Position numbers and translations under genes: made by a program. A stretch of 64,000 bases of DNA, taken from positions 56,547 through 120,546 of the forward strand of contig DATEUJ010000211.1 of NCBI GenBank assembly GCA_035283185.1. The letters run 5' to 3'. Below are positions 34,337 to 43,337 of the stretch, piece after piece (within the stretch, counting starts at the first letter, position 1; each line of letters begins with the position of its first letter). This DNA comes from DASSFZ01 sp035283185. GTDB lineage: Bacteria; Chloroflexota; Anaerolineae; Fen-1058. The notes below the pieces were generated by a model. It was not told where the DNA came from, ran no database searches, and saw only the letters and a list, made by a program, of their open reading frames with translations.

Positions 34337-34801
34337 TCATCTCCGCCTATAAGTCCCCATCAACTGCCCCTCGGCCAGGATATGGCCCTGCATCGCGTCG
34401 ACGACGTCCTTCTTCGTCGCCTTCGGCTTGAGAGCGAGTTCCGTGTCGAGCGCGTAGAGCTTGAAATAGTAGCGATGCGGGTTGCCGCGGGGCGGGCACG
34501 GGCCGCCGTAGCCGATCCGCCTGAAATCGTTGACGCCCTGTCTCGCACTGCCCAGAACGGCGTCGCCGGTCGGCACGCCTTCCGGCAGTTCTGTGACGGT
34601 TGCGGGAATATTGTACATCACCCAGTGTACCCAGATGCCGGCCGGCGCGTCGGGGTCGTCGCAGATCAACGCGAGGCTCTTCGTCCCCTGCGGAACGCCG
34701 CTCCATTTCAGTGGCGGGGAAGTATCATTGCCGTCACACGTGTATTTGGACGGGATGGGCGATCCATCGGCGAACGCGGAACTATTGAGTTGAATGGTCA
34801 T
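34337..34801 (-). CDS. YbhB/YbcL-family PEBP-like protein
   Basis: A 154-residue protein of the phosphatidylethanolamine-binding protein family in its short bacterial form. The conserved ligand-pocket motifs are present: YTCDGNDTSPPLKW, ALICDDPDAPAG, WVHWVMYNIP and the late GPCPPRGNPHRYYFKLYALD. No signal peptide. The role of YbhB-type proteins is not established. The ATG at 34801 is preferred to the longer frame because AAAAGGAGAAGGGA lies upstream and the extra N-terminus lacks similarity. It lies between xseA and xseB, 32 bp from xseA, so it is probably in one operon with them. Confidence 0.88.
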   Translation of the reverse strand: MTIQLNSSAFADGSPIPSKYTCDGNDTSPPLKWSGVPQGTKSLALICDDPDAPAGIWVHWVMYNIPATVTELPEGVPTGDAVLGSARQGVNDFRRIGYGGPCPPRGNPHRYYFKLYALDTELALKPKATKKDVVDAMQGHILAEGQLMGTYRRR

Positions 34802-34832
34802 GGTAATGTCCCTTCTCCTTTTTCCAACTTGC

Positions 34833-36047
34833 TCACTCTCCCCGCACCACAAACTCCCCATCTGTGACGCGCACTTTCAACCTGTCGCCCGAACTCACTT
34901 GTGTCACGCTGCGCACGATAGCGCCGGTTTTCGTGTGCGTCACGATCGCGTACCCACGTTCGAGCACGGCCAGCGGGCCGAGCGCGCTCAGGCGCGCCGC
35001 CTGGCCGTCGACCCGCTCGCGCCATAGCTCGACGGTGTGCAGCAGCGCCGTTGCGAGCGTTCCGATCAGATCGGAGAGACGCTCTCGGATCGTCGCTATT
35101 CGTATCTGCGGCGAGAGGTGCTGCAGCGCGCGCACGTGCATCGCCAGCGCCGAGCGCGCCGCGTCCAGGCGGTCTTGCAGCAGCTCCTTCAACCGCGCAG
35201 CATAAGCGTCGACCGTCAGCAGATAGTCGTCGCGACTGGGTGTGACCAGCTCGGCCGCAGCCGAGGGCGTCGGCGCGCGCACGTCGGCGACGAAGTCGGC
35301 GATCGTGAAATCGGTCTCGTGACCCACGCCGCAGACGACCGGCATGGGCGCGGCGACGATCGCCCGCGCGACGCGCTCGTCGTTGAAGGCCCACAGGTCC
35401 TCGATCGAGCCGCCGCCGCGCGCGACGATGATGGCATCCAGGTCTCGCGTGGCGTACAGCCGCCTGAGCGCGGCGACGATCTGCGGCGGCGCGTCGTCGC
35501 CCTGCACCTGTGTCGGGGCGAGGATGACTTCCAGCAAGGGCCAGCGCCGTGAGATGACGTTGAGCATGTCGCGGATCGCCGCGCCGGTCGGCGAGGTGAC
35601 GATGCCGATGCGCCTGGGCAGCTCCGGCAGAGGCCGCTTGCGCTCGGCGTCGAAGAGGCCCTCGGCCTGCAGCTTCGCCTTGAGCAGCTCGAACTGACGG
35701 TATAGATCGCCTACCCCGCCCGCCGACTGGACGGCGTCGACGTACAGTTGGTAGTTGCCCTGCTGCTCGTAGACACTCACCCGGCCGTGCGCGACGATCG
35801 CCTCGCCCTCGCGGAGAGTGACGGTCATCTGCTGCGCCGTGCTGCGCCATATCACGCATCGAATCTGCGCGCCGGCGTCCTTTAGCGAGAAGTACACGTG
35901 CCCGCTTCCCGGCCGGCTCAAGTTGCTCACCTCGCCCTGCACCCACACGTCTTGCAGGCGATAGTCTGTCTCGAGCATCTCGCGGATGGTGCGCGTGAGA
36001 TCGGAAACCGTGTAGGCTTCTGGCTGGCCGAACAGATCCATTTGCAT
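34833..36047 (-). CDS. xseA: Exodeoxyribonuclease VII large subunit
   Basis: A 404-residue protein. The N-terminal 100 residues are the OB-fold DNA-binding domain (WVQGEVSNLSRPGSGHVYFS, then CVIWRS). The catalytic part follows with IGIVTSPTGAAIRDM, IIVARGGGSIEDLWAFND, and CGVGHETDFTIADFVADVRA, in which the conserved Asp/His residues of the nuclease site are present. The C-terminus holds the long helices that bind XseB. Length is normal to slightly short. With xseB it forms the single-strand exonuclease VII. It is divergent from the solute-binding lipoprotein gene, with a heptad array between. Confidence 0.94.
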   Translation of the reverse strand: MQMDLFGQPEAYTVSDLTRTIREMLETDYRLQDVWVQGEVSNLSRPGSGHVYFSLKDAGAQIRCVIWRSTAQQMTVTLREGEAIVAHGRVSVYEQQGNYQLYVDAVQSAGGVGDLYRQFELLKAKLQAEGLFDAERKRPLPELPRRIGIVTSPTGAAIRDMLNVISRRWPLLEVILAPTQVQGDDAPPQIVAALRRLYATRDLDAIIVARGGGSIEDLWAFNDERVARAIVAAPMPVVCGVGHETDFTIADFVADVRAPTPSAAAELVTPSRDDYLLTVDAYAARLKELLQDRLDAARSALAMHVRALQHLSPQIRIATIRERLSDLIGTLATALLHTVELWRERVDGQAARLSALGPLAVLERGYAIVTHTKTGAIVRSVTQVSSGDRLKVRVTDGEFVVRGE

Positions 36048-36108
36048 CGTCGGAAATGGTAGTGCAGACTGGATACAGTGTCAAATGACGACCAACTGAT
36101 TGATAACC

Positions 36109-36143
36109 GGTAATTGGTAATTGGTAACTGGTGACTGGGGGAC
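36109..36143. repeat. Heptad array (GGTAATT)n
   Basis: GGTAATT, GGTAATT, GGTAACT, GGTGACT, GGGGGAC in 7-bp register within the divergent gap between xseA and the lipoprotein gene. Confidence 0.75.
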
Positions 36144-36159
36144 TGAAAACCTGGTGTGC

Positions 36160-36165
36160 TATAAT
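36160..36165 (+). promoter_or_regulatory. -10 box for the solute-binding lipoprotein gene
   Basis: TATAAT 60 bases before the ATG at 36226. The -35 region falls at the end of the heptad array and is a poor match, so this is a tentative promoter. Confidence 0.35.
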
Positions 36166-36225
36166 CCAAATGAGGCCGGGGTACTGTCCCGGTCGTGTCG
36201 TTTCTGAGACCTCCTCATACTGCCG

Positions 36226-37530
36226 ATGTCCGCTCGCCGCTGCGCTTGCATAGCCCTGCTGGTCGTCGCCGCCGCACTCTCGACGGCGTGCGGCGCAGAG
36301 CAGCCTGCCTCGCCGACGCCGGAAGCCACCGTTCCGCCGGGCGTCATCCCGACGCCGCCGATCGAGCCTACTCCGACCGAGGCCGTCGTCGCGCTCACGG
36401 TGTGGCTGCCAGCATCGCTCGCGCCAGGGGACGACGCAGAGGGCGGTCGCTTGCTCGCCGATCGATTGGACGAATTCGACGCAGGCCAGGACGAAGTGAC
36501 GTTGAATGTCTTCGCCAAGAAGGATAAGGAGCGCGGCGGATTGCTCGACCTCTTGCGTGCAGCCAGCCCGGTCGCGCCGGCCGTGCTCCCCGACGTGATC
36601 CTCCTGTCCGACGCGGACCTGGCCGTCGCCGCGCGCGAAGGGCTTATCCAGCCGCTCGACGAGATGCTCGACGCCGAAAGCGAATCCGGGTTGTTCGCTT
36701 TCGCCCGCACCGCCGCCCGCATCGATGGCAGGCGCATGGGCCTGCCGCTCGTCGCCGACATGCATCACCTCGTCTATGTAACCGATTCGGTCGGAGCGCC
36801 GCCTGTCTCGTGGACGGACTTGATATCCGATTCCATCGCGTATCCTTTCGCCTTCGCCGACGGCGCGCACGTCGGCGACGTCGTGCTGGCCGACTACACA
36901 TCGCTAGGGGGGACGATCATCGACGCGGAAGGTCAACCCGCGCTCACGCTCGATGCGCTGACCCGGCTGCTCACACTTTACCGCGACGCTCGCATCGCGG
37001 GCGCCGTCGCCGCGTCGAATCTCGATTGGGTGAGCGACGATGCGGCGTGGGACGCTTTTCAATCGTCCGGCGCGCCATTCGCAGCGGCGCGCGCGTCTCG
37101 CTACCTACGCGAGCGCGCGCTCGCGGAAAGTCTCCGGCACGCGCGCCCGCCTTCGATCGAAGGCAGGCACGCGCCGCCGGTCGGCCGCTCGTGGAACCTG
37201 GCCGTCGTCGCGCGCGACCCGCGCAAGCAGGCGCTGGCCGTCGATCTGATCGAGCATCTGAGCGCGCGAGAATTCGTCGCCGCGTGGACGCAGGGCGAGC
37301 ACGTCCTGCCTGCGGACGCCGGGGTGCTCTCCTTGTGGGATCAAGGCGATGACTATGTGGCTTTCGCGCGAGGTGAGTTGAGCCGCGCTTTGCCGCCGCC
37401 ATCGCCGGCTGCGCTCGAAGCCGTCAGCCCGGCATTTCTCGGCGCGATACGCGACGTGCTGCTCAGCCGCGCTTCGCCACAGACGGCAGCGGCTGTTGCG
37501 GTGGATGCCGTTGCGAATGGCCTGCGGTGA
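36226..37530 (+). CDS. Extracellular solute-binding lipoprotein (family 1, sugar type)
   Basis: A 434-residue lipoprotein: signal sequence MSARRCACIALLVVAAALS, lipobox STAC with the lipidated Cys at about 22, a Pro/Thr linker, then a periplasmic-binding-protein fold. Features of family 1 binding proteins are LTVWLPASL at the start of the domain, LPDVILLSDADLAVAAREGLIQPLD, RRMGLPLVADMHHLVYVTDSV and YPFAFADG. Family members deliver sugars or oligosaccharides to ABC permeases. No permease or ATPase gene is adjacent, so the partner must lie elsewhere. It is preceded by a TATAAT box. The C-terminal helices (AAAVAVDAVANGL) agree with a complete gene. Confidence 0.8.
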   Translation: MSARRCACIALLVVAAALSTACGAEQPASPTPEATVPPGVIPTPPIEPTPTEAVVALTVWLPASLAPGDDAEGGRLLADRLDEFDAGQDEVTLNVFAKKDKERGGLLDLLRAASPVAPAVLPDVILLSDADLAVAAREGLIQPLDEMLDAESESGLFAFARTAARIDGRRMGLPLVADMHHLVYVTDSVGAPPVSWTDLISDSIAYPFAFADGAHVGDVVLADYTSLGGTIIDAEGQPALTLDALTRLLTLYRDARIAGAVAASNLDWVSDDAAWDAFQSSGAPFAAARASRYLRERALAESLRHARPPSIEGRHAPPVGRSWNLAVVARDPRKQALAVDLIEHLSAREFVAAWTQGEHVLPADAGVLSLWDQGDDYVAFARGELSRALPPPSPAALEAVSPAFLGAIRDVLLSRASPQTAAAVAVDAVANGLR

Positions 37531-37857
37531 TCGTTGGTCAGGTCAAAAGGAGAATGGGGCAAAGTTCAGCAGCAGGTCATGCGGTATCGTAGCCGCTTGA
37601 GCCGTGATTCGGACGTCTTTGCCGGTCTGACACTCGCGCTCGAGCAGCTCGAGCCGAACGGGGCATGGTGCGCCGGGCTAACGCCGCGATCAGCCATCTC
37701 GACTACGCCAGGGACACGGCGAGCGCAGTTGCCCTGACGGCGCTGAAGGATTCGCAGGGCTGTCCCTAGCGCGACCTCCGGCCACAATCCAAGAGCGATC
37801 CGCGAATCTACACGAATAGCGCGAAGAATGAGGGGCGATTCACGTTATTCACGGATC
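37531..37857. other. Intergenic region with short possible gene remnant
   Basis: Holds no full gene. Two short plus-strand frames look weakly protein-like: RLSRDSDVFAGLTLALEQLE (ending near 37660) and, after a one-base frame change, a 34-codon ORF at 37665-37769 containing AISHLDYARDTASAVALTAL. They may be one decayed gene of unknown family. The end (about 37800-37857) is the target region of the IS element. Confidence 0.3.
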
Positions 37858-39422
37858 GTACTTGTTTAGCGTTCAACTTGGCCCGGCGCCGTCCGCAAGT
37901 GCCAAAGAGCCGGAAAAGAGCATCCGTTTGACAATGGACAAGCAGCGGCGCATGATCTACATTAGCTGAGATGGCCGACACCACTGACGTGTTGAAACCA
38001 CCTCCCGATCCGCGTGATCTGCGTGTGGTCGAGTTGGAAACCCAACTGCGGCAGCGGGACGCGCGGATTGAGCAGTTGCAACAACGGATCGCCGAATTGG
38101 AGCAACAGCTCGCCGAATTGAAGCGCGCCGCCAAGCGCCAAGCGACGCCGTTCGCGCGGAAGCGGCGGAAAGAGAAGCCCCAGCGCCCAGGGCGCAAAGC
38201 CGGTCAGGGACCGTTCACGGCGCGCGCCCGGCCGACGCCCGACCAGGTGACGGAGACCAAAGAGCAAGCGTTGGACGCGTGCCCGACCTGCGGGGGGCCG
38301 GTAACGGACGTGAAAGACCACGAGCAGTTCGTGGTGGACATTCCTGAAGTCCAGCCGATTGTGACGCGCTATGTGACGCACAGCGGGCAGTGTGCCCGGT
38401 GCGGTCGGCGGGTGCGCGCGCGCCACCCCGAACAGATTTCGGACGCCACTGGTTCGGCGGGGGTGGTGATTGGGCCGCGCGCCAAAGCCCTGGCCGCCGA
38501 CCTGAAACACCGGCTGGGCGTGCCGTATGGCAAGGTGGCCGAAGTATTGGAAGTCGGCTTTGGCTTGCCGGTGAGTCGGGGCGGCCTGTGTCAGGCGGAT
38601 GCCCGCCTGGCCAAGCAAGCCCAGCCGGTGTATGCCGAGTTGATTGACCTGATCCGGCAGAGCGCGATGGCCCACGCCGATGAAACCGGCTGGCGCATCG
38701 GCACGCTGGCCGCCTGGCTGTGGGTCTTCACCAATCGCGCCCTGACGGTCTACACCATCGCCCCCAGCCGCGGTCATGAGGTCGTCGTGCAGATGCTGGG
38801 TGAAGCGTTCGCCGGGGTCTTGGTCTCGGATTGCTTCACCGCCTATGACCATCAGGCGTTGGAGGCTTGGCTGAAGCAGAAGTGCATTGGACATCTGCTT
38901 CAAGACCTGCGGGCGTTGAACGAGAGCAAGACCGGCGGCGCCGTGCGCTTTGCGCGGGACGTGACGGCCATGTTGCGCGCCGCCCTGCACCTGCGCGACC
39001 AGAAGCCCACGCTCGCCCCGGCCGACTTTGCCGCCCAAGCCGCTCACCTGGAAGCCCAGCTGGATGCGCTCATCGACGCCCGGCGCCAGTTGACTGACGC
39101 CGACAATCTCCGCTTTGCCAAACGCCTGCGCAAGCATCGCCCGCACCTGTTGCGCTTCCTGTACGTGGACGGCCTGGATGCCACCAACAATCAAGCCGAG
39201 CGCATGTTGCGCCCGGCGTGTCATCACCCGCAAGACCGGCGGCTGCAATCGCACCCCGGACGGCGCCGAGACGCATTCCATTTTGGCCAGTATCTTGACC
39301 ACCTGTCGTCAACAGGGCTTCTCCATCCTGGATGCGCTGGTCAAAATCCAGCGGAACGTGGGGCGCACGCTCAAGGCCTTAGCCCCGCCCCTGCTGGATA
39401 CATCTTGACGCTAAACAAGTAC
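37858..39422 (+). mobile_element. IS66-family insertion sequence, complete, with TSD
   Basis: A 1565-bp element. The terminal inverted repeat GTACTTGTTTAGCGT (37858-37872) is matched exactly by its complement at 39408-39422. Both ends are flanked by the same 8-bp target duplication CACGGATC (37850-37857 and 39423-39430), the size known for IS66 elements. It carries a single transposase gene and no tnpA/tnpB-like accessory ORFs, as in the short single-ORF IS66 subgroup (ISBst12 type). The perfect duplication indicates a recent insertion. The right inverted repeat overlaps the stop codon of the restored transposase frame. Confidence 0.9.
37971..39408 (+). pseudogene. IS66-family transposase (TnpC type), one frameshift
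   Basis: The frame from ATG 37971 encodes a coiled-coil N-terminus (LETQLRQRDARIEQLQQRI, QLAELKR), a zinc-finger region (DACPTCGG, GQCARCGRR) and the DDE domain with HADETGWRI, LVSDCFTAYDH and ATNNQAERMLRP, all typical of IS66 transposases. At about 39216-39220 the frame is broken by one extra base: the proper continuation, VITRKTGGCNRTPDGAETHS through ALAPPLLDTS, is in the +1 frame and stops at 39408. In the original frame the reading runs on out of the IS to 39557 with unrelated sequence. Either the gene is inactivated, or it is a sequencing error, or a programmed frameshift; the conserved catalytic Glu (NNQAE) is before the break. Confidence 0.88.
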
Positions 39423-39485
39423 CACGGATCAATACCCTCGCGGCCTCTGCGATCTTCGCAGAACAATACTTCCGAGCGCCGGAAT

Positions 39486-39517
39486 CGAGCCTTTAGGCGG
39501 ATTTGGCTAAAGCCTCG
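39486..39517. repeat. REP-like palindrome
   Basis: CGAGCCTTTAG (39486-39496) and CTAAAGCCTCG (39507-39517) are complementary at 10 of 11 positions. It lies just right of the IS element, in the 146-bp space before the convergent cupredoxin gene; a short GCGATTTTT run follows. Confidence 0.5.
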
Positions 39518-39576
39518 ACTCCAATCGCGATTTTTAAGTGCAAGTAGTAAAAACTGAAGGGCGCTAGAACAGGACC

Positions 39577-41205
39577 TCACGGTCCGAAAGCCTTCAACAC
39601 CACCGGCAAATACGACGCGTATGCAGGCACGACCTCGTCCGCGCCGATGTCGACGCCTTCTCCCGTCGGGCGGGCCTGGCCGTCGTAGTCAGTCGATGGC
39701 GCGCCTGCGCTCGTGCCTCGGTCGATCATTGGCGAGCCGATCTGGAGATGATAGTCGCCCGCCGCCGGATCGACGAATAGAGGATTGCTGAACACGTTGT
39801 GCGTGCCGGTCAGTGTGCCTGTCGGCACGTTGAAGGGCGTGTCATTCATCCAGAAGCCGTTGTAGTCGAGCAGCGGTGTGCCCTCACCCGCGATGGCCGT
39901 CGTGTTGCTGTAGAACAGGTTGTTGCTGATCGGGGGCGATGCGCCCACGGGCACATAGATGCCTTGGAAGCAGCCGACAATGGTGTTGTTCACGACCTGT
40001 ATCGCGCTGTTGCCGGGAAACATCCCGGTCGGGCAGTTGGTTTCGAGCAGGAAATTGTTCGCCAGCCGGCTCACACCGCCAGTCTCCAGAATGAAGTTGC
40101 CGCCCGTCGTTCCGCGCGACAGGTTGCCTTCGAAGGTCGTATTGAGAAGGAAGGCAATCCCGCCGCCGTTGCTGGCCGAGTTGCTGATGAACTGGTTGCC
40201 GCGGACGACTCCGTTGGACACGTATACTCCCCCGCCGTAGCCAAACGGCGCTCCGCCGATCCTCGCCTGATTGGAGGCCATCAGATTATTGATCAACGTC
40301 GGAGCGCCCATGGCGTACACGCCGCCGCCATAAGCTTCGGTATTCGATCCGCCCGCGCCGGCCACGTTGCTGAGGATTTGATTGGCACTGATGACCACGC
40401 GACCCGACTCGACGAATACGCCGCCGCCGAAGCCAACGTCGGTCGAGATCGCCGATGTCGTCGCCAGATTGTTCGTGATGATATTGTTGACCAGCAGTGC
40501 ATCGCCGGCGTCGATATATACACCGCCGCCTCGGTGCGCGCCACTAATCTCGGTCGTAGCGTCGCCACCGGTGATCGTAAAGCCGTCGATCGTCGGGCTG
40601 ACCAATCCAAGGACGGTCATCACCCGGCCTGCCCGCTGCGCGTCGATCACGCTCGCGCCCGGCGCGCGCGTCGTGAACGACTCGTTCCAGCCGCCTTCCA
40701 GCGTGACTGTCTTCGTGATCGTCAGGCGTTCGGAGTAGGCGCCGCTCGCTACACGGATCAGGTCGCCGTTCGCCGCGGCCTCCAATGCGGCGTCGATCGT
40801 CGTGTACGTGCAGGATGGGCAAACCGTCAGCGTCGATGAGACCACGACGACGGTACCGGTCATCCCGAATACCTTATGAAACGTGCAGTGGTAGGCATAA
40901 CTGCCTGGCGTGTCGAACGTCCAGGTGAACATGCCGCCTGCAGCCAGTAACCCGGAATCCCACAAGCCGATGTCGCTGGTGGATGTGTGGGAGCCGCCGT
41001 TATTTGTCCACCTGACGCTCGAACCGGTCGTGATGGTAATGACCGACGGCACGAATGCGAAATCGACTACCGAAACGTCGCTAACGGTCAATGTCGTGGC
41101 GAGCGCAGTCTGCCGGACGCTCAACCCACCTAACACGAGCAGGCTGGCGACTGCCAATCCGAGCGCCAGCCCAATGCGCGTTCCCCGAATGCCTCGGCGT
41201 GCCAT
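39577..41205 (-). CDS. Secreted cupredoxin fused to right-handed beta-helix
   Basis: A 542-residue protein. Signal peptide 1-36. Residues 40-121 form a plastocyanin-like cupredoxin with all four type 1 copper ligands in place: His73 (GGSH), Cys107 and His110 (YHCTFH), Met115 (FGMTG). Residues about 128-515 are a parallel beta-helix with repeated GGGVYI/GGGVFV turns and N-rich ladders (NNIITNN, NNLMASN), like DUF1565/pectate-lyase-like sugar-binding or -cleaving folds; no catalytic residues were recognised. The protein ends in ASYLPVVLKAFGP, a short hydrophobic tail seen at the end of many Chloroflexota secreted proteins. The fusion suggests a surface electron-transfer or copper-binding protein attached to a polysaccharide binder. 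AGGAGG precedes the ATG. Confidence 0.8.
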   Translation of the reverse strand: MARRGIRGTRIGLALGLAVASLLVLGGLSVRQTALATTLTVSDVSVVDFAFVPSVITITTGSSVRWTNNGGSHTSTSDIGLWDSGLLAAGGMFTWTFDTPGSYAYHCTFHKVFGMTGTVVVVSSTLTVCPSCTYTTIDAALEAAANGDLIRVASGAYSERLTITKTVTLEGGWNESFTTRAPGASVIDAQRAGRVMTVLGLVSPTIDGFTITGGDATTEISGAHRGGGVYIDAGDALLVNNIITNNLATTSAISTDVGFGGGVFVESGRVVISANQILSNVAGAGGSNTEAYGGGVYAMGAPTLINNLMASNQARIGGAPFGYGGGVYVSNGVVRGNQFISNSASNGGGIAFLLNTTFEGNLSRGTTGGNFILETGGVSRLANNFLLETNCPTGMFPGNSAIQVVNNTIVGCFQGIYVPVGASPPISNNLFYSNTTAIAGEGTPLLDYNGFWMNDTPFNVPTGTLTGTHNVFSNPLFVDPAAGDYHLQIGSPMIDRGTSAGAPSTDYDGQARPTGEGVDIGADEVVPAYASYLPVVLKAFGP

Positions 41206-41423
41206 GATGAACCTCCTGGAAATCGAGGGCGGCTTTGGCCCCCGATACTCTCGCAGGCGCCCGGCGGCGCTTCTGCATCCATCGATCTGAATGGGTGATT
41301 GTTATACTTCTTTACGGCGCGCAGTGCCTGGCGGATTCAAAGGGAAACCGATATAGCGGATGCAACTCTGCAGTATGCCATGCGCGGTGAGCGATATGCG
41401 ATACGCGATACGCGATAGGCTGC
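41206..41423. other. Intergenic region with a (GCGATAC)n heptad array
   Basis: Upstream region of the cupredoxin gene. A minus-strand TATAAC near 41300 might be its -10 box but has no good -35. Bases 41391-41418 are heptads GCGATAT, GCGATAC, GCGATAC, GCGATAG, ending next to the stop of the ABC permease gene. No gene seen. Confidence 0.6.
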
Positions 41424-42209
41424 TCATCGCCACCTCGTCAATATCGTCTCCCTCTGAAACAGCTTGACGCCCACTGCCACCATCGCAGCGTCGACGACGA
41501 TCAGGATCAGGCCGAGCAAGAGCATGTTGGTCAGGTTGAGCGCCACCAGGCCGACGATTTGCAGGAAGAACAAGCCGAGGACGGGAAGCATCACCAGGGT
41601 CCCCAATTGCTCGGCGGCGCGCGGGTCGTTGACGCGCGAGGAGATGATGATGGCGACGTTCACCGACAGGACGGTCAGCAGCGGCGCGACGAGCGCCATG
41701 CCGACCAGCCACGTCGGGTTGGTGATCGCCGCGTAAACCGTATCGCTGACGACGAAGAAGCGCGCGCCGATCAGGAAGATGGCGAACGAAACCCAGGTTG
41801 CCGCCATGGCCGGCAGCACGGCGGCCAGCGCTTTGCCCAGGATGATCTCGGCCGTCGAGGTCGGCGTCGCCAGCAGGGGCTCGAGCGAGTGCGTCGTCTT
41901 CTCGCCGACGATGCTGTACGAGGCGATCGTCACCGGGATCGCCAGCGGCATGAGCAAGAAGAATACCATGAACGACTGGGAGAGGTATATCTGCATGCAC
42001 TCCGTCGGGGCGAGGCCCTGCAGCGTGCACAACTGCGCGATGTTGCCCGGGGCGTCGCTCAGTTCGCCGGCGTCCACGTTGCGAGTAATCGCCAACTGGA
42101 ACAGCGGCACGGCGACGAAGACCAGGGGCAAGGCGAGCACGGTCATCAGCACCAGCTTGTTCTTGAAGACCTCTGCCCACTCTTTGCGGACGATGGTTCG
42201 TATGCGCAT
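41424..42209 (-). CDS. ABC-2 type exporter permease (NatB/DrrB-like)
   Basis: A 261-residue membrane protein with about six membrane segments. It starts with an amphipathic stretch typical of ABC-2 permeases (VRKEWAEVFKNKLVLMTVLA) and has the conserved VGEKTTHSLEPLLATPTS elbow-helix motif and GKALAAVLPAM. A large outside loop (residues about 40-75) holds two cysteines (LCTLQG, TECMQ). It pairs with the ATPase gene encoded just upstream on the same strand. Together they make an exporter for a lipid, drug, polysaccharide or ion; the substrate is not evident. AGGAG lies 6 bases before the ATG. The 147-bp gap to the ATPase gene is filled with heptad repeats, long for an operon. Confidence 0.87.
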   Translation of the reverse strand: MRIRTIVRKEWAEVFKNKLVLMTVLALPLVFVAVPLFQLAITRNVDAGELSDAPGNIAQLCTLQGLAPTECMQIYLSQSFMVFFLLMPLAIPVTIASYSIVGEKTTHSLEPLLATPTSTAEIILGKALAAVLPAMAATWVSFAIFLIGARFFVVSDTVYAAITNPTWLVGMALVAPLLTVLSVNVAIIISSRVNDPRAAEQLGTLVMLPVLGLFFLQIVGLVALNLTNMLLLGLILIVVDAAMVAVGVKLFQRETILTRWR

Positions 42210-42225
42210 GAGGACTCCTGTGGCG

Positions 42226-42356
42226 TGAAACTGGCGTGAAGCGTAAAACGTGATGCGTGAAACGTAAAACGTGAAACGTGATGCGTGATATGGGGTGCGG
42301 TCGGCGATATGCGATACGCGATATGCGATACGCGATACGCGATACGCGATACGCGA
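42226..42356. repeat. Long double heptad array between exporter genes
   Basis: GCGTGAA/ACGTGAT/GCGTAAA-type units (about nine) change into GCGATAC/GCGATAT units (about seven), all in 7-bp register. The array ends directly at the stop codon of the ATPase gene. Confidence 0.82.
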
Positions 42357-43277
42357 CTACTTGATCAGCGACAAATACACGTCTTCGAGCGAGTGCCGCA
42401 CTTCGCCGACGTACTGCACCTCGGCGCCCGCCTCGACGAGCGCCTTCACCAGGATCGGGTTCCCCGATTCCGGATCGTCCAGCCCGACGACGAGCGTGCC
42501 GTCGCCGACCTCGGCGCTCTTCACAAAATCGAAGCGCTTCACCGTGGCTGCCATCGCTTCGTCGACGCGCCTCAGCCGGAACTCGACGGCGCGCCCGAAC
42601 ACCGACGTGCGCATGCGGCTCGGCGTATCCATCTTGATGATTCGATGCTTGAACACGGCGATCCGATCGCAGAGCCGGTCGGCCTCGTCGAGGTTGTGCG
42701 TGCACAGAAAGATGGTCCGGCCTTCCGTTTTCAGCTCCTCGATGAAATCGCGCACCAGCTTGGCCGCTTCCGGATCAAGCGCAGCCGTCGGCTCGTCCAG
42801 GAACAGCGTCTTCGGCTCGTGCAGGATCGCTCGCGCGATGGCGAGCTTCTGCTTCATGCCCTTGGAGAACGAGCCGACCGGATCGCGCCGGCGATCCCAC
42901 AATCCCAGCATGCGCAGGTACTTCTCAACCTGGCCGGCAGGGTCGGACACGCCGTACAGCCGGGCGTAAATGTCGAGGTTGTACTCTGCGCTCAGGCGAT
43001 CGTACATGCCAGGCTGCTCGGTGAGGATGCCGACCGAGGCGCGGATCGCCGTGTCGCCGGCGCCCACCTCTACGCCGTTGACCCAGGCCCGGCCTGACGT
43101 AGGCCGGATCAGCGTGCACAGCAGGCGCACCGTCGTCGTCTTGCCTGCGCCGTTCGGGCCGAGGAAGCCGAACACCTCGCCTTCCTTCACGTCGAGATCG
43201 AGGCGATCGACGGCGGTGATCTTGCCGGTGCGCTTGTTTCCGTCGAATATCTTGGTCAGTCCTTCGGTTCGGATCAT
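42357..43277 (-). CDS. ABC exporter ATP-binding protein
   Basis: A 306-residue ATPase (309 if the ATG at 43286 is used). Walker A GPNGAGKTTT near residue 40, Q-loop in GILTEQPGMYDRL, signature FSKGMKQKLAIARA (a FSKGM variant of LSGGQ common in DrrA/NatA types), Walker B TLFLDEPTAALDP and switch His in LCTHNLDEADRL. The C-terminal 90 residues are the extension of DrrA/CcmA-type exporters. It energises the ABC-2 permease encoded downstream. ATG 43277 is preferred because GGAG is nine bases before it but only touches the earlier ATG. Confidence 0.93.
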   Translation of the reverse strand: MIRTEGLTKIFDGNKRTGKITAVDRLDLDVKEGEVFGFLGPNGAGKTTTVRLLCTLIRPTSGRAWVNGVEVGAGDTAIRASVGILTEQPGMYDRLSAEYNLDIYARLYGVSDPAGQVEKYLRMLGLWDRRRDPVGSFSKGMKQKLAIARAILHEPKTLFLDEPTAALDPEAAKLVRDFIEELKTEGRTIFLCTHNLDEADRLCDRIAVFKHRIIKMDTPSRMRTSVFGRAVEFRLRRVDEAMAATVKRFDFVKSAEVGDGTLVVGLDDPESGNPILVKALVEAGAEVQYVGEVRHSLEDVYLSLIK

Positions 43278-43337
43278 TTCTTTCATCTCCGATTTGTCAG
43301 GAGCGCCAGGTCAGCATATCCCGTCCGATCGACGACC

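Noticed and set aside
34798..36870. 690-codon minus-strand frame across xseA and the lipoprotein gene
   Set aside because: Overlaps xseA in another frame and runs antisense to the lipoprotein gene; Arg-rich composition of a shadow frame.
37971..39557. Transposase read as an intact 528-residue protein
   Set aside because: The last about 110 residues of that frame do not resemble IS66 and run out of the element; the conserved C-terminus is in the next frame.
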